Origin: CAWVSB01 sp036960375
GTDB lineage: Bacteria; Pseudomonadota; Gammaproteobacteria; Pseudomonadales; CAWVSB01
Length of the DNA: 64,000 bases
Direction of reading: 5' to 3'
Assembly: GCA_036960375.1 (NCBI GenBank)
Contig: JBALVY010000003.1
Location: 248,001-312,000, forward strand
Position numbers and translations under genes: made by a program. Shown here one piece after another: positions 37,275-45,492 of this stretch (positions are counted from its first letter, which is position 1; the number at the start of each line of letters is the position of its first letter). Below the pieces are notes generated by a model. It saw nothing but the letters and a program-made list of their open reading frames with translations, ran no database searches and was not told the origin of the DNA.

Positions 37275-38289
37275 GCTCGTTGGCAATGCGAACAATAGGA
37301 GGGCGACGTCTTACGATGTCGCGCGTTTAGCGGGGGTATCTCAATCTGCGGTATCGCGTTGTTTTAAGGCGGGAGCCAGTATTTCCGCTAAAACTCGCAC
37401 TAAGGTTGAGAAGGCAGCAAAAGAATTAAGCTACCAGCCCAATGCCATTGCGCGCGGTTTGATTACGCGACGATCTAATATTGTTGCAGTGATCATTACT
37501 GATTTAACGAACCTGAACTACCCCGAAGTTTTGTCTCATCTCAACCGAAGGCTGGAAGAGAAAAACGTTCATATTCTACTTTTTACTCTGGGAAGAGAAA
37601 GCGATGTAGATAAGGTTTTAGATCAGGTGTGGCAGTATCAGGTAGATGGCATTATTGCTGCGGCGCAACTAACCAGAGAGCAAATAGAAGCCTGTGACTC
37701 TCGGGGCTTACCTATCGTTTTTTACAATAGAGTATATCCAGACAGTACCGTATCTTCTGTTTGTTGTGATCATGGGGAAGGCGAGCGTCAATTAGTCGAT
37801 GGCTTGTTAGCCGATGGTAGAAGATCTTTTGTGGTGATGAGTGGTCCCAGCGATTCCTGGGTGAGTACAGCCAGAGCGAAAGGTGCCGTAACGCGGCTGC
37901 AGGAAGAGAATGTAGAGATAAGCCAGGTAGAGGGCGATTACAGTTATCCCCGGGCGGTGGAGTTGGTGCGCGAAATGATTGACGAAGGCGGTAGTCGACC
38001 CGATGCCATTATTTGCGCTAATGACACCATGGCAATTGGCTGTATGGACGCCTTACGGCATGAGTTCGATATTAAAGTGCCGCAAGACATCGCCGTTGTG
38101 GGTTTTGATGGTGTAAGCGCCGCAACCTGGTCCAGTTATCAGTTGACCACCGTGGTACAGCCAGTTGAACGCATGGTAGCCGCAGCAGTAAATATGCTTA
38201 TTGAACGTGTGGACGACCCGGAGCTACCGGCTGAGAAACGGTTATTTGCGGGTCAATTGCAATACGGAAAGAGTGCGTTGTTAGGATAG
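37243..38289 (+). CDS. LacI-family transcriptional regulator (first copy)
   Basis: This 348-residue regulator has the LacI helix-turn-helix (SYDVARLAGVSQSAVSRCFK) and hinge YQPNAIARGL, followed by a sugar-binding-protein-like effector domain. Its ATG overlaps the end of the HisD-family gene by about 30 bases, so it is translated from the same mRNA. A closely similar regulator lies at 57494-58519. Both are candidates to bind the four TTGCATTCGMAGTCA sites in the window. Confidence 0.92.
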   Translation: MAKSSGKTSNKLVGNANNRRATSYDVARLAGVSQSAVSRCFKAGASISAKTRTKVEKAAKELSYQPNAIARGLITRRSNIVAVIITDLTNLNYPEVLSHLNRRLEEKNVHILLFTLGRESDVDKVLDQVWQYQVDGIIAAAQLTREQIEACDSRGLPIVFYNRVYPDSTVSSVCCDHGEGERQLVDGLLADGRRSFVVMSGPSDSWVSTARAKGAVTRLQEENVEISQVEGDYSYPRAVELVREMIDEGGSRPDAIICANDTMAIGCMDALRHEFDIKVPQDIAVVGFDGVSAATWSSYQLTTVVQPVERMVAAAVNMLIERVDDPELPAEKRLFAGQLQYGKSALLG

Positions 38290-38325
38290 TTTTTCTTTCT
38301 GACGCGCAAGGTCAGAAGAGAAACT

Positions 38326-39039
38326 ATGAGTACAGAAATACCACTAGTCATGCTCCCCGGCTCATTGTGTGATGAGCGTCTGTTTGCGCCTCAGTTGGCG
38401 TTTTTTCAAGGCCGAAGAAAAACACAGGTGGGTAGTTTTACCGGCTGTGATTCTATTGCCGCAATGGCAGAAAATATTCTAGCAACTGCACCACCGAGTT
38501 TTGCATTGCTCGGGCTCTCGATGGGCGGCATTGTGGCTTTGGAAATAATGCGGCAGGCGCCGCACCGAGTTGATCGCCTAGCCTTACTAAATACCAATCC
38601 TTACGCCCAGCAGGTCGATGCTATTGGTGCTCGCAGGCAGCAAATGCAGGAAATTAGCACAGGAGGCCTGCCGGCATTGCAGAGCCTTGTTGGCAGTGAG
38701 TTTTTTCCGCGCTATGTCACCCACAAGAATTTAGTCAATGACAGCTTAAAGGACACCGTGCTGGCCATGTCGGAGAGCGCAGGTCTGACGGTTTTTCAAG
38801 ATCAATGGCGTGCGTTAATTAGCCGGCCGGATAGTGCCGGTACCTTGGCAGACATCGAGTGCCCAACTCTGATTCTTTGCGGCACAGAAGATCAAATGTG
38901 CAGCCCCCAATTACACCGAGAGATGGCCGCATTGATAAAAAACTGTCAGCTAGAAATTATTGCTGACTGCGGTCATTTGAGTACACTGGAGGCGCCCGCT
39001 ACGGTTAACAAGCTATTGCAAGCATGGCTAAATACATAA
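38326..39039 (+). CDS. Alpha/beta hydrolase
   Basis: This 237-residue protein has the oxyanion segment MLPGSLCDERLF, nucleophile elbow LLGLSMGGIVALE, acid in LILCGTEDQMCSP and catalytic His in DCGHLSTLEAP. It is a cytoplasmic esterase or C-C hydrolase-type enzyme of the HisD/LacI operon. Its last 85 or so bases are duplicated at 56524, directly before the HpaI-type aldolase gene, which suggests the two genes were once adjacent. Confidence 0.82.
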   Translation: MSTEIPLVMLPGSLCDERLFAPQLAFFQGRRKTQVGSFTGCDSIAAMAENILATAPPSFALLGLSMGGIVALEIMRQAPHRVDRLALLNTNPYAQQVDAIGARRQQMQEISTGGLPALQSLVGSEFFPRYVTHKNLVNDSLKDTVLAMSESAGLTVFQDQWRALISRPDSAGTLADIECPTLILCGTEDQMCSPQLHREMAALIKNCQLEIIADCGHLSTLEAPATVNKLLQAWLNT

Positions 39040-39051
39040 AAGGAATCACCA
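38954..39051 (+). repeat. Left copy of the direct repeat bounding the BMC segment
   Basis: This stretch covers the last codons of the alpha/beta hydrolase and the following AAAAGGAATCACCA. It aligns without gaps to 56524-56621 with about 10 differences in roughly 100 bases. In the right copy the sequence runs directly into the ATG of the aldolase; here the match ends at that point. The copies lie 17,570 bases apart. Confidence 0.85.
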
Positions 39052-39176
39052 CGAAATCAGCAGTATAGGGTTGGAATGGGGGCAGGTTGTGCAGTTATGG
39101 GTGACTTCATGGCCTTGTTTGACAACGATTTCTTAGTTATTCCACATTCTAAATTCAAATAAACTAATTCATTTAC

Positions 39177-40016
39177 TTAAAATAATATGCGCTCAATTTT
39201 TTTGCGATAATTGGTGGGTGTTAATCCGGTCGTGGTCTTAAATAATCGTGTGAAATGTGGTTGATCAAAAAACCCCAAACGTTTGGCTATATCGCACACC
39301 GGAGTATTACTTGTTGACAATAATTGCATAGCTTTTTGCAGACGAATTTTAAGCAAATATTGGTGAGGGGGACAACCCATTATTTCTTTGAATAGGATGC
39401 CGAAGCGATGAGGTGATAAGCAACAGATATTTGCTAAAGTAGCAATACTGATTTTTTTTCCCAAATTTCCTTCTATATATTCCAAGACGCCTTTGAGTCT
39501 GCGCAATGCCAAGAGACGTTTTTCAGCTTCGGGTCTTATACTGGATATTTCCAGCAGTATATTCAGTAGTGTGTAAACCAACTGGTGTCTTTTTGCCAGC
39601 AAGGAAATGTCAATAACGTTATCTGCGGTCATGAGCTGCGCCAGTGCTTCAATACAGACTCTGATATCTTCGCTATGAGGCGGTGAAATGTGCAAGGGAA
39701 GATGATAAAAGGACATAAGGTCGATGCCGCTAAATACGCTGTAGTGAATACTTATGCCGCGAGTTTCGCTGGCATGGGTTTCAAGTTTGCGCTTCATACC
39801 TGGGGGCAATAACAAAGCTTCGCCATTCTTTGCTTCGTAGCCCTGTACTCCATCCGGTGTTTCTACACTACTTTTGAATAAGTGATCTGGCGTGTAGATA
39901 ATGTCCAGCCAGGGCATTGCACACCAATCCTGCGACCAGGCCAGGCACTGCTTATGTATGCACCAATCAATATGATAGCTAAGGGGGTTTTCGAAGAGCT
40001 GGTTAACATCGGTCAT
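39177..40016 (-). CDS. AraC-family transcriptional regulator
   Basis: This 279-residue protein has an N-terminal cupin-like sensing part (VQGYEAKNGEALLLPPGMK) and the C-terminal double helix-turn-helix of AraC proteins (KISIATLANICCLSPHRFGI and LGFFDQPHFTRLFK). It lies downstream of the BMC operon on the same strand, with 148 bases between, so it probably has its own promoter. It is the obvious candidate to activate the BMC operon and the divergent kinase/lyase gene. Confidence 0.88.
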   Translation of the reverse strand: MTDVNQLFENPLSYHIDWCIHKQCLAWSQDWCAMPWLDIIYTPDHLFKSSVETPDGVQGYEAKNGEALLLPPGMKRKLETHASETRGISIHYSVFSGIDLMSFYHLPLHISPPHSEDIRVCIEALAQLMTADNVIDISLLAKRHQLVYTLLNILLEISSIRPEAEKRLLALRRLKGVLEYIEGNLGKKISIATLANICCLSPHRFGILFKEIMGCPPHQYLLKIRLQKAMQLLSTSNTPVCDIAKRLGFFDQPHFTRLFKTTTGLTPTNYRKKIERILF

Positions 40017-40164
40017 ATATGTGTAGTGCTCTATTATTGGCTGATCTGTTTACTGTAACAATATTATGTAAAGTCAGCATACAATAATTATGTCTTGGGA
40101 CCTAAGTCAATCATCCGCTGGTCCAACACTTTGCTACGATTTTACCCAGTATTATTTCCTCGTA

Positions 40165-41463
40165 TCACTGCCCCGTCTTTTCTATAGTGATGCCCATGGA
40201 GCGGGCTTTATCTCGCGCTAAGGCAGTTAATTTTGTGTGTTTACCGAGCCGTAATAGCTGGGTGTCAGAGCCCAGATTGGCAATGTATTTTTCGTTGATT
40301 AGCCCCTGATTGACGAATAGTTCAGACCCCACCGAGCTAGCAATATCCAAAGAGTCTGCTGGATACACAGCCCCACAAGGATCAAACCCAAGCTGCTGCA
40401 ATAGGGCGATGTGGTCTATCATCATCCAACTCTCAATTAGCCTATCGCGCTCTATGCGCCAGAAAGCCGAAAAGAGTAATTTTATTTTTCTAGCCGTGGG
40501 TGCAATGCCAAACCAATCCCCTAAATGGCTGCCCGTGATATGACCGGTACCGGCAACAAAATCACCCACTGCCATTTTAATTTCGAGATTAGCATGCAGG
40601 TCAGGGAAAGCCTTGTAAAAGGTACCGTCAATGACTTCATGCTTAAATGCTGCGACACCCTTAATACGCCCGAGACCGGGTGGGCCATGCCAAATCATGT
40701 CTTCGGACCACACTTGATTTTGCCCAGCCAGGTGGTGATTCACAAAATGCTCTAGCATTCGATCGACCAAGGCGAGATTTTTAGTGGCTTTTATTGACAG
40801 TGAAGCTAGCTGTAACTGGGTATGTGCGTGTGGCTGGGACAGTGTTAGTGAAAGCGACTGTGGCAGCGGTTGAGACCCTTGTTGAGAGAATGGTTGAGGC
40901 AATGGTTGAGGCAATGGTTTTATCAACTGTTGGGTTAAACCTATCTGATCTATCATAAGCCAGTTTTCTTTTAGCTTACCGTTCTCAACTCGCCAAAAGT
41001 CAGAATACCTTAGGCAAGCGGTTTTACCCGTTCCCTTGACGCCAAACCAATCACCTGTATGGGTGCCGCAGACGAAACCGGTAGCTGAAATCCATTCATC
41101 ATCTGCTATTTGGACTTCTACATCGTCATAAAAGTCGGGAAACAGTTGGTAGTAAATCCCTTTCAATACATCCCGTTTAAAAGCCTTGTAACCGTGCACA
41201 TCGCCAAAGCCAGGGGGGCCGTGCCAGATTACATCTTCGGCCCAAATATCATCGTGGGCGTCGAGGTCGCCAGTTTGATAAGCCAATACCATGCGCTGAA
41301 TCAAATCGATATTTTGCTTGCCTTTAGCGGTTTCATAAACTTGGTGTTTTTTTGTGAGGCAGCCCTTAACATGAGTCGTATTGGCGTTTATTGGCCCAAA
41401 ACGTGCCACCAAATCGGCATCAAAGCGGGGGTCTGGCGTCTCATTGGTTAAAGAGTTACCCAT
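40165..41463 (-). CDS. Double SnoaL-like protein with C-terminal BMC module
   Basis: The 432-residue product starts at the ATG at 41463 (a TTG at 41475 is possible). Two SnoaL-like domains, about residues 45-185 and 225-365, each contain an IWHGPPG-x-G motif, a TGDWFG/LGDWFG strand and an FWR-x-E-x-x-x-x-x-x-W ending. They are joined by a Pro/Gln-rich linker (PLPQPLPQPF). The last 45 residues form a module with LINEKYI and LTALARDKARSMGI, shared with two other proteins of this operon. The protein is the last gene of the BMC operon and is a likely cargo or cargo-binding enzyme. The reaction is unknown; SnoaL relatives catalyse cyclisation, isomerisation or hydrolysis. Confidence 0.75.
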   Translation of the reverse strand: MGNSLTNETPDPRFDADLVARFGPINANTTHVKGCLTKKHQVYETAKGKQNIDLIQRMVLAYQTGDLDAHDDIWAEDVIWHGPPGFGDVHGYKAFKRDVLKGIYYQLFPDFYDDVEVQIADDEWISATGFVCGTHTGDWFGVKGTGKTACLRYSDFWRVENGKLKENWLMIDQIGLTQQLIKPLPQPLPQPFSQQGSQPLPQSLSLTLSQPHAHTQLQLASLSIKATKNLALVDRMLEHFVNHHLAGQNQVWSEDMIWHGPPGLGRIKGVAAFKHEVIDGTFYKAFPDLHANLEIKMAVGDFVAGTGHITGSHLGDWFGIAPTARKIKLLFSAFWRIERDRLIESWMMIDHIALLQQLGFDPCGAVYPADSLDIASSVGSELFVNQGLINEKYIANLGSDTQLLRLGKHTKLTALARDKARSMGITIEKTGQ

Positions 41464-41529
41464 TGCAATTGTCAACTAGGCGGCGAGTTATAAGGTTCGG
41501 GGAAGAAACGCTAAGGGGTTTTAATAAAA

Positions 41530-42165
41530 TCATTTTTTGCTGCCTCGCCCTTTCACAGACTTAAGCACACGGTCAATGGTTTTCTGGGCTTTTTTAAGAT
41601 CCTGGGTTTTGCCGGACATAAAAATTCTGCCACTGGCACCAATGATTTCAGCATCGATAAGCGTGATGCTGGGCACTTCTCTTTCAGCCTCATTGGCGGC
41701 GATGGTGGCAAATAGTGCCGGCGTCATTTCATAAACCAGTAAACTCTGCCCAGGTAAGATCATCGACGCATAACGTGATCGGTTAAGAATCACCGCATGG
41801 CTATCGCTAATATCGTCAATAATGTCGGAAAATAATACTTTAGGTTTTAGTTGGTCTTCGGCTGTACTGCCAATGCCATCCAGTATTGCTTGGCCGGCAG
41901 CATGCAATTCTTCTGCATCGTTGCTGTGCAGTTCCAAAATACCAAACTGGCGTTCTACAAACAAAAGCCCAGGCTCCAGATCCGGTGATTTCTTCAAGGC
42001 CAAATTCACTACCTGATGAATAGCCAGTGCCGGAGCGACTTCAATAATAATACTATTATTGCCTTCTACCGGAGGATAACCACGGCCACGTATAGGGGAG
42101 CCCAAATAGGAGGCCAACTGTGGTTGTAAGTCATCAATTTGTAGATAAACTCTTAACTCGGTCAT
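41530..42165 (-). CDS. BMC-T shell protein, CsoS1D/CcmP-like (copy 1)
   Basis: This 211-residue protein is a tandem BMC-domain shell protein. The start ELRVYLQIDDLQPQLASYLG and the second-domain segment ILNRSRYASMILPG follow the layout of CsoS1D-type trimers, which stack in pairs and have a large gated pore. The ATG at 42165 is chosen by comparison with the paralogue, whose Met directly precedes AELR. Trimers should sit in the shell as conduits for substrates or cofactors. It ends 66 bases before the SnoaL-like gene in the same operon. Confidence 0.9.
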   Translation of the reverse strand: MTELRVYLQIDDLQPQLASYLGSPIRGRGYPPVEGNNSIIIEVAPALAIHQVVNLALKKSPDLEPGLLFVERQFGILELHSNDAEELHAAGQAILDGIGSTAEDQLKPKVLFSDIIDDISDSHAVILNRSRYASMILPGQSLLVYEMTPALFATIAANEAEREVPSITLIDAEIIGASGRIFMSGKTQDLKKAQKTIDRVLKSVKGRGSKK

Positions 42166-42268
42166 AGAAATACCCAAATGTTCTCTTTGTATCTCCCCTG
42201 CCTATGGCTAGGGAGAAATGGTTGCTGAGCTTACTAACCCCAACCGCCATTGAAATGGTAAACTCCGA

Positions 42269-42553
42269 TTACTCGTCACTTACACCTTTAAAATGTTTTT
42301 GCAAATCATTGTGTGGCCTTGGAATCACATGGACTGAGATCAATTCGCCAACCTGATTGGCGGTCTCTGCACCTGCTTCCGTGGCTGCCTTTACTGCGCC
42401 AACATCGCCTCTTACTATCACCGCTACCAATCCGTCACCCACTTCTTCTCTGGCGACAATAATCACATTGGCGGCTTTAAGCATAGCGTCAGCTGCCGCT
42501 AATGATGCGACAACTCCTTTAGTTTCAATCATTCCTATAGCATTATTCGCCAT
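42269..42553 (-). CDS. BMC-H hexameric shell protein (copy 1)
   Basis: The 94-residue protein is a canonical single-domain BMC shell subunit: NAIGMIETKGVVASLAAADA, the central KAAN and VGAVKAATEAGAE helices, and the end VHVIPRPH. Hexamers tile the facets of the compartment. It is about 85% identical by eye to the second BMC-H at 46750-47031, differing mainly in the C-terminal tail. It lies between a BMC-P and a BMC-T gene. Confidence 0.97.
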   Translation of the reverse strand: MANNAIGMIETKGVVASLAAADAMLKAANVIIVAREEVGDGLVAVIVRGDVGAVKAATEAGAETANQVGELISVHVIPRPHNDLQKHFKGVSDE

Positions 42554-42620
42554 GGTGGTTCTCCTAGTAGTTTACTTATTGGTAATGTATAAATTTAAGT
42601 GAGTGAATAGGTGTGTTGCG

Positions 42621-42857
42621 TTACTTATCAAGTGAGCCAATGATGACCGCATCGACACAGGGGTTAGCTTGGTTAAACCAAGCTGCCGCGGTGGACCCTT
42701 GAGTGATGAGAACTTGTTCTCCGGTGCCACACCCCAAAGGGTCAAAAGCGACTATTATTTCACCGGAGGCGAGCTCGACTTCTAGCAGAGGTCCCTTGGG
42801 TAAATTTTCAATGTGTGTTGTCGCCCAACATTTAGCGACTACCTTGCCTCGTATCAT
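42621..42857 (-). CDS. BMC-P pentameric vertex protein (copy 1)
   Basis: The 78-residue protein belongs to the EutN/CcmL family that caps the vertices of microcompartments. Diagnostic segments are MIRGKVVAKCWATTHIENLP at the start, VAFDPLGCGTGEQVLITQG in the middle and VDAVIIGSLD at the end. Its ATG overlaps the stop codon of the upstream scaffold-like gene by one base, so translation is probably coupled. Confidence 0.96.
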   Translation of the reverse strand: MIRGKVVAKCWATTHIENLPKGPLLEVELASGEIIVAFDPLGCGTGEQVLITQGSTAAAWFNQANPCVDAVIIGSLDK

Positions 42858-43303
42858 TAGCTTTCCTTCGTTATCGTTATGCCCAATTTCCGGGCTTTAT
42901 CTTGAGCTAGGGGCGTAATTGTCGCGCGTTTTCCAAGCTTCAATATAGTCGTCTCTGGCGTAAGATTAAGAATATGTTTTTCATTTACCAAGCCTTTATC
43001 AATCCGGCTTTCAAGAGCCTCTGAGCTGGTTACTGAATTGACAGTACTTGCGGAGTTATCGCTTATGGCGCGTTCAAATCGAAAAGGAAAAGCGCCACTT
43101 TCAATCGCTTGGCGTCTGCGCGGATCTTCCGCCAATTGCAATACCCGGCGGGCAAACATAGCCAGATCACTCTCTGCGCGCATGGGTACCCAACAAGCAT
43201 CATCTTGCGCTTTGGCTGCACTAGGACTTTTGGTTTTGCGCATTGCCGTTAATTCTTCCACCAACAATTCCTGCACCATTTCTCGAAGTTCAGCTGAATT
43301 CAT
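42857..43303 (-). CDS. BMC scaffold-like protein: N-terminal helix plus shared C-terminal module
   Basis: This 148-residue protein has no enzyme domain that I recognise. Residues 2-22 (AELREMVQELLVEELTAM) form an amphipathic helix like the encapsulation peptides that dock cargo to BMC shells, followed by a Ser/Lys/Ala-rich linker. The middle holds a short helical region (ESDLAMFARRVLQLAED). The last 45 residues repeat the LVNEKHI...ITPLAQDKARKLGI module found at the ends of both double-SnoaL proteins. The start codon overlaps the upstream BMC-T stop as ATGA, and the stop overlaps the next gene. A role as an adaptor linking cargo to shell is inferred. Confidence 0.65.
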   Translation of the reverse strand: MNSAELREMVQELLVEELTAMRKTKSPSAAKAQDDACWVPMRAESDLAMFARRVLQLAEDPRRRQAIESGAFPFRFERAISDNSASTVNSVTSSEALESRIDKGLVNEKHILNLTPETTILKLGKRATITPLAQDKARKLGITITKES

Positions 43304-43926
43304 AGGTGGTTCCCTACGCTGGCACCCAAGTTGACTAGAGCCTGTTCTGCTGCGTCGCGTGCAGTGCGAATTTCACCTTCTTCACCGGCAAGATACAAGC
43401 GGCCGGAAGCGCCAATCATGCGATAATCAATAATCTTTATGTTGGCAGATTTTTCTGCTTCATTGGCAGCAATAATTGCATAAGAGGCCGGTTGCATTTC
43501 CAAAACATATAGCGACTCCTTGGGTAAAATCATTGAACCTAAGCGATTGCGATTAATTAAAAACGTATGGGATTCATCCAATCGAGTAATAATATTTGAG
43601 GCCAAAATTTCCGGTTTTATTGCATCTCCGGGAGTTGCGCCAAGCTCATCCAGCACTGCCTCGGCAGATGCCTTCACCTCCGCAGTAGAGCGTGAATGAA
43701 ATTCCAAATAACCGAAATGGCGCTCAACAATAAGAATGCCTGCTTTGACTTTCGAGTGCTTCAGTGCAATATCTGTTAGACCCTCTATATCGATGCCAGG
43801 CGCAACTTCAATTATCTGTGCCGCCATATTTGATCGCGGTAAAGCGCCTTTAATCCAGGTCGCTAAAAAGCACATGGTTTGGGGTTGCAGTTGATCGATA
43901 AAAATAAAAGATCTTAGTTCAGCCAT
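43300..43926 (-). CDS. BMC-T shell protein, CsoS1D/CcmP-like (copy 2)
   Basis: This 208-residue tandem-BMC protein starts MAELRSFIFIDQLQPQTMCF and carries VEVAPG-like, VERHFGYLEFHS and IINRN/LGSMILPKES segments typical of CsoS1D-type trimers. It is clearly paralogous to the copy at 41530-42165 but well diverged, so the two may form distinct or mixed pores. It starts two bases after the aldehyde dehydrogenase stop and overlaps the scaffold-like gene by four. Confidence 0.9.
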   Translation of the reverse strand: MAELRSFIFIDQLQPQTMCFLATWIKGALPRSNMAAQIIEVAPGIDIEGLTDIALKHSKVKAGILIVERHFGYLEFHSRSTAEVKASAEAVLDELGATPGDAIKPEILASNIITRLDESHTFLINRNRLGSMILPKESLYVLEMQPASYAIIAANEAEKSANIKIIDYRMIGASGRLYLAGEEGEIRTARDAAEQALVNLGASVGNHL

Positions 43927-43928
43927 AT

Positions 43929-45482
43929 TTATTCCTTAAGGATGTCGCGCAATTCATCTTGTATAATGCTGCGAATTTGTGCCCTGATTTGTGCGCTCTC
44001 TTGTGCAATACTATTATCGTCCGTTTGAACGCTAGCAGAGAGTGGGCGGTTAAAGGCTACGTGGTGCTCCTGGCCACGTAATGAAATGGGGTCGATACCA
44101 GTAAAGTCGTCGAATACCTCTTTTGGGTCTTTGTTGTAAGCAATGCGGGTCCAATTGACTAAATGTGTTGGACCAACATTTTCGCCCACACTAGAGCGTC
44201 CAAAAAAACCAGTACCAATGGTGTAGGAGGGGGGCAAATGCGTCGCAAAACCTGCGGAACCTTGACTGCTGGGGGCATTGACAACCACCCGGTACACCTC
44301 TACTTGAGCGGAAAACTGCATTATGACGCGCGGGTCGTGGGCGTGAATGACGGCCGTATGGCCGGCCCCTTGCAACCGTAACATTGCCCGTGCCAAGGAC
44401 AGCGATTGAGTGAGATTTTCGCAGCTCACCATGGACAGCACTGGGCACAGTTTTTCTTTAGATAATGGCTCTTCAATTCCGATCCGATCAATGGGGGTTA
44501 CCAGAATACGTGTGGTATTGGCTACCTGAATCCCCGCTTGCTGGGCAATCCAGCAGGCGTCCCGACCAATTGCATCGACATTGAAACCATGATCGGTAAT
44601 GAGATAATCCCGCAGGGCGGCTACCTCCTGGGGTTGGCAAACATGAGCGCCAGCGCGGGTAAATGCCTGTTGCAGGGCGGCAACAAGCTTATGTTCGACA
44701 ATCACGCAGGATTCGTTAGGGCACAACAGCGAATTATCAAAGGATTTGGACTCGCAAATATAGGCGACGGCTTTGTCCAAATCTGCACTTTCGTGGACTA
44801 AAACGGGGACATTGCCTGGGCCTACACCAACGGCTGGATTGGCCGAACTGTAAGCGGCTCTTACCATGGCGTTGCCACCGGTTGCCAAAATCAGGTCGAT
44901 CTTTTCCGAGCGCATAAATTCATCGATCATCGGCAGTTTGGCTTCCGTAACGACCTGAATCAGGCCCTTGGGGGCACCGGCTGCTTCGGCCGCAGCTGCC
45001 AACATTTTGGCGGCCGATATGCAGCATTCTACCGCGCGCGGATGGGGGCTAAAAATAATCGAATTGCGCGTTAACAGGGCAATAATCGCTTTAAAATAAA
45101 TGGTACAGACGGGATTGGTGCTTGGCGATAGAGCATAAATAACCCCGGCAGGGCGCGGTAGTTCAACAATTTTCTTCGCCTCATCAATGCGCGGCGAGAT
45201 AAAATCATGACTCTTGTAGTGCTCGAACAACGACAAACTACAACCTTCATTTTTCAATATTTTGTCTTCTACACGACCAAAGCCCGTTTCTTTCACTGCC
45301 CAATCGGCATATTCGGCCGCGTGTTCATGGGCTGCCCGTGCAACCGCTTCGGCTATGCGTAATGTTTGGGTACGGTCAAATTTAGCAAATGATTCAGACG
45401 CCCATTTTGCCAAGTTCACGACATTATCTACCCGGGCTTTTAGAGCCCGGGGTTCAAAACTAACGTCGATAAGTTGCTGCAA
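43929..45482 (-). CDS. CoA-acylating aldehyde dehydrogenase of the BMC
   Basis: The 517-residue enzyme belongs to the PduP/EutE/AdhE-N branch that converts an aldehyde, CoA and NAD+ to acyl-CoA and NADH. The catalytic Cys254 lies in SFDNSLLCPNES and VGPGNVPV precedes it as in that branch. The last 20 residues (AQIRSIIQDELRDILKE) form an amphipathic helix behind a polar linker, a good C-terminal encapsulation peptide. It starts at TTG 45482 with a strong AAGGGG site six bases before. This is the signature enzyme of the compartment and defines it as an aldehyde-processing metabolosome. A GC-rich hairpin lies just inside its 5' end. Confidence 0.9.
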   Translation of the reverse strand: MQQLIDVSFEPRALKARVDNVVNLAKWASESFAKFDRTQTLRIAEAVARAAHEHAAEYADWAVKETGFGRVEDKILKNEGCSLSLFEHYKSHDFISPRIDEAKKIVELPRPAGVIYALSPSTNPVCTIYFKAIIALLTRNSIIFSPHPRAVECCISAAKMLAAAAEAAGAPKGLIQVVTEAKLPMIDEFMRSEKIDLILATGGNAMVRAAYSSANPAVGVGPGNVPVLVHESADLDKAVAYICESKSFDNSLLCPNESCVIVEHKLVAALQQAFTRAGAHVCQPQEVAALRDYLITDHGFNVDAIGRDACWIAQQAGIQVANTTRILVTPIDRIGIEEPLSKEKLCPVLSMVSCENLTQSLSLARAMLRLQGAGHTAVIHAHDPRVIMQFSAQVEVYRVVVNAPSSQGSAGFATHLPPSYTIGTGFFGRSSVGENVGPTHLVNWTRIAYNKDPKEVFDDFTGIDPISLRGQEHHVAFNRPLSASVQTDDNSIAQESAQIRAQIRSIIQDELRDILKE

Positions 45483-45492
45483 AATATTCCCC

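Noticed and set aside
39076..39162. A 28-codon frame with MGD-x-MA and LVIPH segments, vaguely like RraA, just after the left direct repeat
   Set aside because: It is too short to assign, and the resemblance rests on a few residues. It could be a remnant matching the RraA fragment at the other edge, but chance is equally likely.
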